Positions 58,588 to 64,000 of a DNA stretch of 64,000 nucleotides are shown here, piece by piece. Below the pieces are notes generated by a model. The model worked only from the letters and a program-made list of their open reading frames with translations. It was not told the DNA's origin and did not search any database. Where the stretch lies: positions 682,001-746,000 of the forward strand of contig QJPP01007526.1 in NCBI GenBank assembly GCA_003996215.1, in the 5' to 3' direction. Position 1 is the stretch's first letter; each line of letters opens with the position of its first letter. The position numbers were made by a program, and so were the translations under genes. Source of the stretch: Jaltomata sinuosa. Lineage: Eukaryota; Streptophyta; Magnoliopsida; Solanales; Solanaceae.

Positions 58588-58880
58588 ACGTCATAATACA
58601 TAGATAAACACCATAACTTGGTCTCAACTAGTGACTACACACTCCAACTTCAAAAATACATATCTAGACACCTCAATTCGCCTTTGTTGTGTCAGTTGAA
58701 CATCCAACTTATAAAATGATTATCTAAACACCTCCAAAATTTGTGTCATGTCAGCATTGGGTATCCACGAGACACAGTGAAGACGAGTCAAGGTGTCTAG
58801 ATTTGCATTCTCAAAATTGAAGTATTTAGTCGTCAATTGAGATCTCAAAGGTATCTATTTATCTATTATGCCTAATATCA
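58588..58880. mobile_element. Possible MITE with 60-bp imperfect terminal inverted repeats
   Basis: The left side ATAATACATAGATAAACACC...TGGTCTCAACTAGTGAC is mirrored on the right. Read inward, the right side is ATAATAGATAAATAGATACC...TGAGATCTCAATTGACG. The central part has repeated AACACCTC/AACATCC words. TSD not resolved. Confidence 0.5.
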
Positions 58881-59509
58881 CTGGCATTAGGCATCCATCG
58901 CACATAGAAGAACTCATCATATTGGATACGTTATAGGAATGAAATTTTACAAAAACGATCTTGATATTTACCTGACAGGATTTCAAGCCAAATTGAATCT
59001 CATTCGCCGGAAAATTATATACGGAAGAACTCATTTAAAACGATTTTGGAAGAGGATTAAGAAATAAACTTTTTCTTCCTAGCTAGTTATGTACTCGAAA
59101 AGTTGAAGAAATATACATAAATGGCATGCCATTTAGATATTACAGTTCTACAAACAACAGACTGGCATGCCATTTCAGTAACTACTACTATTTTCAACCT
59201 TTAAGCTGCTTGTAATTATAAGAGTTTGCTGTATTGAAATTAAATAAGGCTGCTGTGCTAGCATAAGGACCGGGGGAACGAGCAATGCACCTATTGAAAT
59301 CTTGAAGAGAGAAAAACGAACCCCATCTTCTCACCTGGTAAAACAGCACCAAGAGCTCCGGTGCCATCTTAGTGACCGATTGTACAGCCAACACTCATTG
59401 CTGCACCTGTAGGATCTGTAATAAAGTCGTGACAATTCAGAACACGGTGAAACTATCAAAAAATAGTTTGAATAGACGTGAAGACTCATCTACCATGATA
59501 ATTTCTTGT

Positions 59510-61792
59510 TCAGATTGTAGGTATTAGCTCTTCAGAATTCTCGATGCTACTGAGACAAGGTGGTTTGGCAGCTCCATAATAGAAGAACGCCATCATTTTA
59601 GACAACTCATCTGCTGTTCGGCTCACTACTCGAGGATAACAGTGAAAAAGTTAGATAAATAATGAGGATTTGAGATCAAGCCACAAAGGTCAAAAGCAAT
59701 ATTCGATTAGGTAGACCTTAACCTTTCTCACGGTACAAAATTTTCCCTGCTTTAGTGAAGATGAGCTCCGGAAAAACAGAGACTTTCAAAGCAGACACCA
59801 AGTCAACTTCAACAACAGCATCAATTGCTACACACTAGAGGGAAAAAAAACTATCAACAGTGTGTTTGGAATATAATTGGTTAAAGTTGAATGGTTTAAC
59901 TAACCCTTGGCGATGGTAGCCTGCAATTCCATATGATGTGGATAGCCTTCTCCAATTCATCCCGTACCATTTCATTTTCCTTAGGCCTGCATGTAACACA
60001 CAGCTTTCATAAGATAATGTTCTCCTAAACACTTGGTCAAGAATCCAAATGGAAATCAAGCTCTACATTCAGATTTCTTCCTTCACCACAAGTGTCTAAA
60101 TGAAGAACTGCAGCCCTTTGTGGACAAGTCTTTCTCGAAAACTTACTTTAGGCCTTTATTTATTAAGCTCAGCCAGTAACCAATTTTATGATAGGAAAAT
60201 CCCTTCGAAGAAAGGAAAAAGAGTTGTTTTTTGTCAGATGAACATGACCTCAATTCTCAAGGAAGAGCAGAAGGGAGTATACAGGAAAGAGGTTGCCATC
60301 ATGAAAAATGTAGTCTTTTGTGAATCAAGTTATGCTGCTCTCTTCTAGAAATGTTATTTCTAGAATCCCAAGTCTTCCAATATTTTGAGGAAAAAATCTT
60401 ATAATATAAGTTTGACAGGTCACTTTCACAAAAGAATTGACATTTATGAAGCTTATATCAGAGCGAAAGAATTTTTTTTAGTGAACTTAGTGTCATTCTT
60501 CCTAAGCTGATAAGGACTGTTTGAGCAGTCTAATTTAGGAGAACTCACCAATTAATTTTAGTTTATTACACACATGACCTTTTTCCTGGCTTAATCTTTA
60601 ATCAGTGGAGACTCCTCCAAAAGGTATATATTAGTACTGAGTACTGACTACTGTGAAGAGTTACGAAAACTAGTGAATGATGAGCATATGCAAGCTGCCA
60701 TTTAGTATAAGAATTTGATTGTGTAACAGAACCAAGACACATAAATGCCGACAGCAGATGACCCTAGACTCTCAGAGAAGCAAGTAGATTCTTCCTTTCA
60801 TGCACATGGACAAGAAACAAAACAGAAGCATGACAGAAATAGCAGCGAAAGCAAGTGCCCTGACTAACAACTGATAGAACTGCATTTCATATCTAAGTCA
60901 AAGGCTACATCGTTAATGAGAGATGTAAAGAGGTGGCGAGATCACCTTTTGTAGCGATTATGAACAAGAACAATAAGAGGACTGATGTCCTTAAAGACAG
61001 TCTCCTCCCACTCTGCAGTTGTCAAGTCCTTAACTGGACGAATATAATCATCATCTTGCCATACCAATTCATTGTCACTATCATCATTTTCATCATCATC
61101 TTTCTTAACATTCTTGATAGTAACCTTATTGAAGAACTGATCCAAGTTAAAACCCCGCCCATCAGCATCTTCTGGCCAATCAGGGTCATCCTCGTCAACA
61201 ACAAGAGGATAATCAGCCAAAAGCTTTTGCATCTTTTTTCTTCTCTCAACAAGATCTACCTCTTCCTCAACATCAGGAGACATTTTAATGACATCTCTTA
61301 TCTTCCTCCTCCATTCCCGCCTTTCATCCTCATCCATATGAAAGTAATCATCCTGCTTATGACCTCCATCAGAATCAGATTCAGAATCATCTCCTTCATC
61401 TTCCTCTCCATTGCCAAATTTGAGCAACTCTTCTAGCTTCGAAGCTTTTGATACCTTTTGTCTGAGACCATGAACCTGTTTCAATAGTCCAATCGTCATA
61501 ACTCATAAACAGGGATCTTGAAGAATATGAACATGTAATACAGATTATCGGCAATGAGGACGTTCAAACAATAAGAATAGAAGTGGAGAAATGTGCGTAC
61601 CGGTAATTGGGACCTCCAAAATTTTGGTGCTGACGAACCAAAATTATTCAGTTTCAAGGAAAAGACAATAGAACTTCTCAGTTTGTTTCTCCTTTGAGGA
61701 ACAACTCCAAACACTGAAGGGAAGCTTCTTAGGCATTTCTCTTCTAAAGGTGGGGCCAAAAGCTGCAGCCTTAGGCTGTGTTGTAATTCCAT
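59510..61792 (-). CDS. MRL7/MRL7L: Plastid MRL7/MRL7L (SVR4-type) thioredoxin-like fold protein, five exons
   Basis: In Arabidopsis, proteins of this pair are needed for chloroplast development and plastid-encoded RNA polymerase function. Minus-strand exons: 61792-61601, 61475-60946, 59986-59905, 59834-59723 and about 59625-59510 (or from 59628). Phases agree, giving about 343 aa. Exon 1 is a Ser/Arg/Leu-rich, acid-poor transit-like leader. Exon 2 holds acidic runs, DDYFHMDEDERREWRRKIRD, MQKLLADYPLVVDEDDPDWP, and VWQDDDYIRPVKDLTTAEWE. Exons 3-5 give WNCRLPSPRCVAIDAVVE, FPELIFTKAGKILYRE and MAFFYYGAAKPPC. The thioredoxin-like part has no CxxC pair that I can see. The exon 2 acceptor is the least certain splice site. 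Confidence 0.9.
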
Positions 61793-62360
61793 TGTTCTAA
61801 AAGATCAAAAACATTGTAACTTAAGATAAGAGAAACTCCATGTAATAGCTAAACAAGATAATGGAGAGAAAACATAGTTATGGCATGAAATTATCCCATT
61901 TTCCAAATTTCAAGTTCATAATGGTTCTGTTGAAATACAGGGACATCAACTCTTCTATTTTTTCCTCACTTTTTTTGACTTCTTTATCAGTGTTTTCATA
62001 TCCAGACTGCTACTTGGGGCAAAAGGATCGGTCCTTCACTTGCTGATCGTTCGCGAGTCGAACTCGCTCTCTTGCCACGCCTTTCACTCGCTTGAGTCGG
62101 ACTCAATCACTGTTTGAGTTTGGAGGATCATTCGTTATTCACTCTCTTGCTATTATTACCCTATGCAGGACAAATAACAACTGGTTTCAGGTTCAAATAG
62201 AAGAAAACATAGTTCTAAAATTAGTCTTGGAGTGATTATGCATTTTCTTTGAATTCCTTTGTCATTCCTCAGGTATTAGTAGAGGAGGAACGGTTATCTT
62301 CATTTCCTCAACAAGCCCAATTGAAAATGCAAATAGTATCTCTAAGATCACCAATAATAC

Positions 62361-63530
62361 CAACAACAACAACAACAACAACATACCCAGTGTATTCCCA
62401 CAGCGTGGGGTCTGGGGAGGGTAGAGTGTACGCAGACCATACCACTACCTCAGAGGTGAGGTAGAGAGGCTGTTTCCGATAGACCCCCGGCTCAAGACAA
62501 AACAGTCTAAAAATAGGCTAAAAAGGACGTAACAATGATACAGGATAAAAAACAAGATAAAACTACAAGAGACGATAGGAAGTAATATGTAGTAACAAAC
62601 AACAGACAGAAACAGAGCACTGCCACAAAATACTACCACGAGGAATCCAAGAACAAGAAACTATAAGCGTAACACTACGATTACTAGTCGGGACAATAAG
62701 GAAAAACACTCCTACCTACTAGCCTACACCCACTTCTACCTACTACTCTTCTACCCTAATCCGCGTCCTCCACACCTTCCTATCTAGGGTCATGTCCTCG
62801 GTAAGCTGCAACTGCGCCATGTCCTGTCGAATCACCTCTCCCCAATACTTTTTCGGTCTACCTCGTCTTCTCCTGTAACCATCCATAGCCAACCTCTCAC
62901 ACCTCCGCACTGGAGCATCCGTGCGTCTCCTCCTCACATGGCCGAACCATCTCAACCTCGCTTCCCGCATCTTATCTTCCATCGACGCCACACCCACCTT
63001 ATCTCGGATATCCTCATTTCTAATCCTATCTCTCCGAGTAAACCCGCACATCCATCGCAACATCCTCATCTCCGCCACCTTCATCTTTTGAATATGGGAG
63101 TTCTTTACTGGCCAACACTCAACTCCATACAACAAAGCTGGTCGGACCACCACTCTGTAGAATTTGCCTTTAAGTTTAGTAGGCACCTTCTTATCGCACA
63201 AGACTCCAGATGCGAGCCTCCATTTCATCCACCCAACACCAATACGATGGGTGACATCCTCATCAATCTCTCCATTTCCTTGGATAATAGACCCAAGATA
63301 CTTGAAACTCCCTTTTTTGGATGACCTGTATATCCAGCTTCACTTCTACGTTATCATCCTGAGTCGCCTCACTGAACTTGCACTCCATATATTCAGTCTT
63401 GGTCCTGCTCAACCTAAACCCCTTCGACTCGAGGGTCTGTCTCCAAACCTCCAACTTAGCATTAACTCCTCCGCAAGTCTCGTCCACCAAAACTACATCA
63501 TCCGCAAATAACATGCACCATCTGTCCATC
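62361..63530 (-). mobile_element. RTE-type LINE, 5'-truncated
   Basis: On the minus strand, from the RT active-site box FADD (63497-63508, in CMLFADDVVLVDE) through the C-terminal region to the 3' UTR. A frameshift near 63318 splits the coding part; the second part (MKWRLASGVLCDKK..) runs to 62743. LRWFGHVRRR and GRPKKYW lie in it. The 3' end has CTGCGTACACTCTACCCTCC and the TTG tail (plus strand CAA repeats, 62361-62383), a hallmark of plant RTE. Upstream of FADD the similarity stops near 63530, so most of the element is missing. No TSD found. Confidence 0.85.
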
Positions 63531-64000
63531 ATGATTTGTACATGGTATGCCCACATGAAATGTCTCTGGAAAATCCCTCCATTCATGGTTCTCTTTTAGT
63601 CGAATCCTCCGGAACCACAAGACTCCTTAGTTAGAATGGGATACCAACTTAGCACCTTTTGAGTGAGATTTTGAAAAGAGTTGCTTCTCCTCCGACCAGG
63701 ATAAAAGATCCCATTGAAGCGGCTAATCCCATGCATATTGTATGGACATCAGGTCACACAAATTGCATTGTATCATAGGTATTACCCAGCCCCCAGATGG
63801 ATAGATATTATAGATGATGAATCAATTTATTTTATGTCTGTCACTTTATCTTCTTTTGGATTCCGTTCTTGAACGAAACACATTTCTATGGAAAAATAGA
63901 ACGTCTTGCAGAAGTCTTTGCTAAGGATTTTCGCGTTACCAGCCTTTAAGAACCTATCTTACAACTCCTAAGTATTAAAACAAGTATCTTAAGAATCTTT
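63531..64000. other. Window edge, no gene recognised
   Basis: The sequence around 63600-63720 (GGAATGGGATACCAACTTAGC-like words) is less AT-rich and may be part of another dispersed repeat, but I cannot set its limits. The rest holds nothing I can support. Confidence 0.35.

Noticed and set aside
59194..59394. 66-aa minus-strand ORF downstream of the MRL7-type gene
   Set aside because: Just past the stop codon; more likely 3' UTR or spacer than a separate gene, with no recognisable domain.
60933..61436. 167-aa plus-strand ORF over the MRL7-type exon 2
   Set aside because: Antisense shadow of a conserved coding exon; hydrophobic residues come from the complement of acidic codons.

Overview
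This window is plant nuclear DNA: AT-rich, intron-containing genes among dense nested transposons. The repeat types (TS-type and Au-type tRNA-derived SINEs, RTE LINEs with a TTG-repeat tail, a Tekay-type chromovirus, Stowaway and hAT MITEs, TRIM elements) and the terpene synthase sequence point to a Solanaceae species such as tomato, potato, pepper, tobacco or a relative. The species cannot be fixed from the sequence alone. No bacterial, organellar or viral genome is seen.

Three host genes can be assembled exon by exon, and each stays in frame. (1) A seven-exon TPS-b-like terpene synthase, + strand 37600-40788, 547 aa, with no transit peptide and DDMYE in place of canonical DDxxD. (2) A seven-exon WAT1-related (EamA/UMAMIT) transporter, - strand 45795-42365, 339 aa. 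(3) A five-exon plastid MRL7/MRL7L (SVR4-type) protein, - strand 61792-59510, about 343 aa. A possible orphan ORF lies at 49836-50255. These genes do not form an operon or an evident pathway cluster.

Layout. 1-5838: repeat-rich intergenic DNA with Stowaway MITEs and decayed SINEs. 5839-11183: full-length Ty1/copia element on the - strand with 279-bp LTRs and a perfect 5-bp TSD. 11184-14802: intergenic, with MITEs and SINEs. 14803-16192: TRIM 1. 16378-17113: hAT-type MITE. 17180-17800: RTE remnant. 17921-27431: 9.5-kb Tekay-type Ty3/gypsy element with 2.16-kb LTRs, coding region riddled with stops. 28909-29580: second hAT-type family. 30869-36899: second copia element with a hAT MITE (33146-33735) nested in its integrase. 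37600-45795: terpene synthase and WAT1 genes, tail to tail. 46.57-47.68 kb: tandem array. 47.7-49.4 kb: low-complexity DNA. 50630-51224: third CCGAACC-type hAT MITE. 51.96-53.11 kb: reiterated Stowaway-like cluster. 54093-55524: TRIM 2. 59.5-61.8 kb: MRL7-type gene. 62361 to about 63530: 5'-truncated RTE LINE.

The most unusual structure is an array of small stem-loop modules inside both TRIM elements. In TRIM 1 the stems differ between modules in ways that mostly keep base pairing. Other notable points are the DDxxE terpene synthase, the palindrome cluster CCGCTATAGCGG in the Tekay LTR, the CCGAACC hAT family with 8-bp TSDs, and G-to-A loss of integrase catalytic residues in all three large LTR elements.
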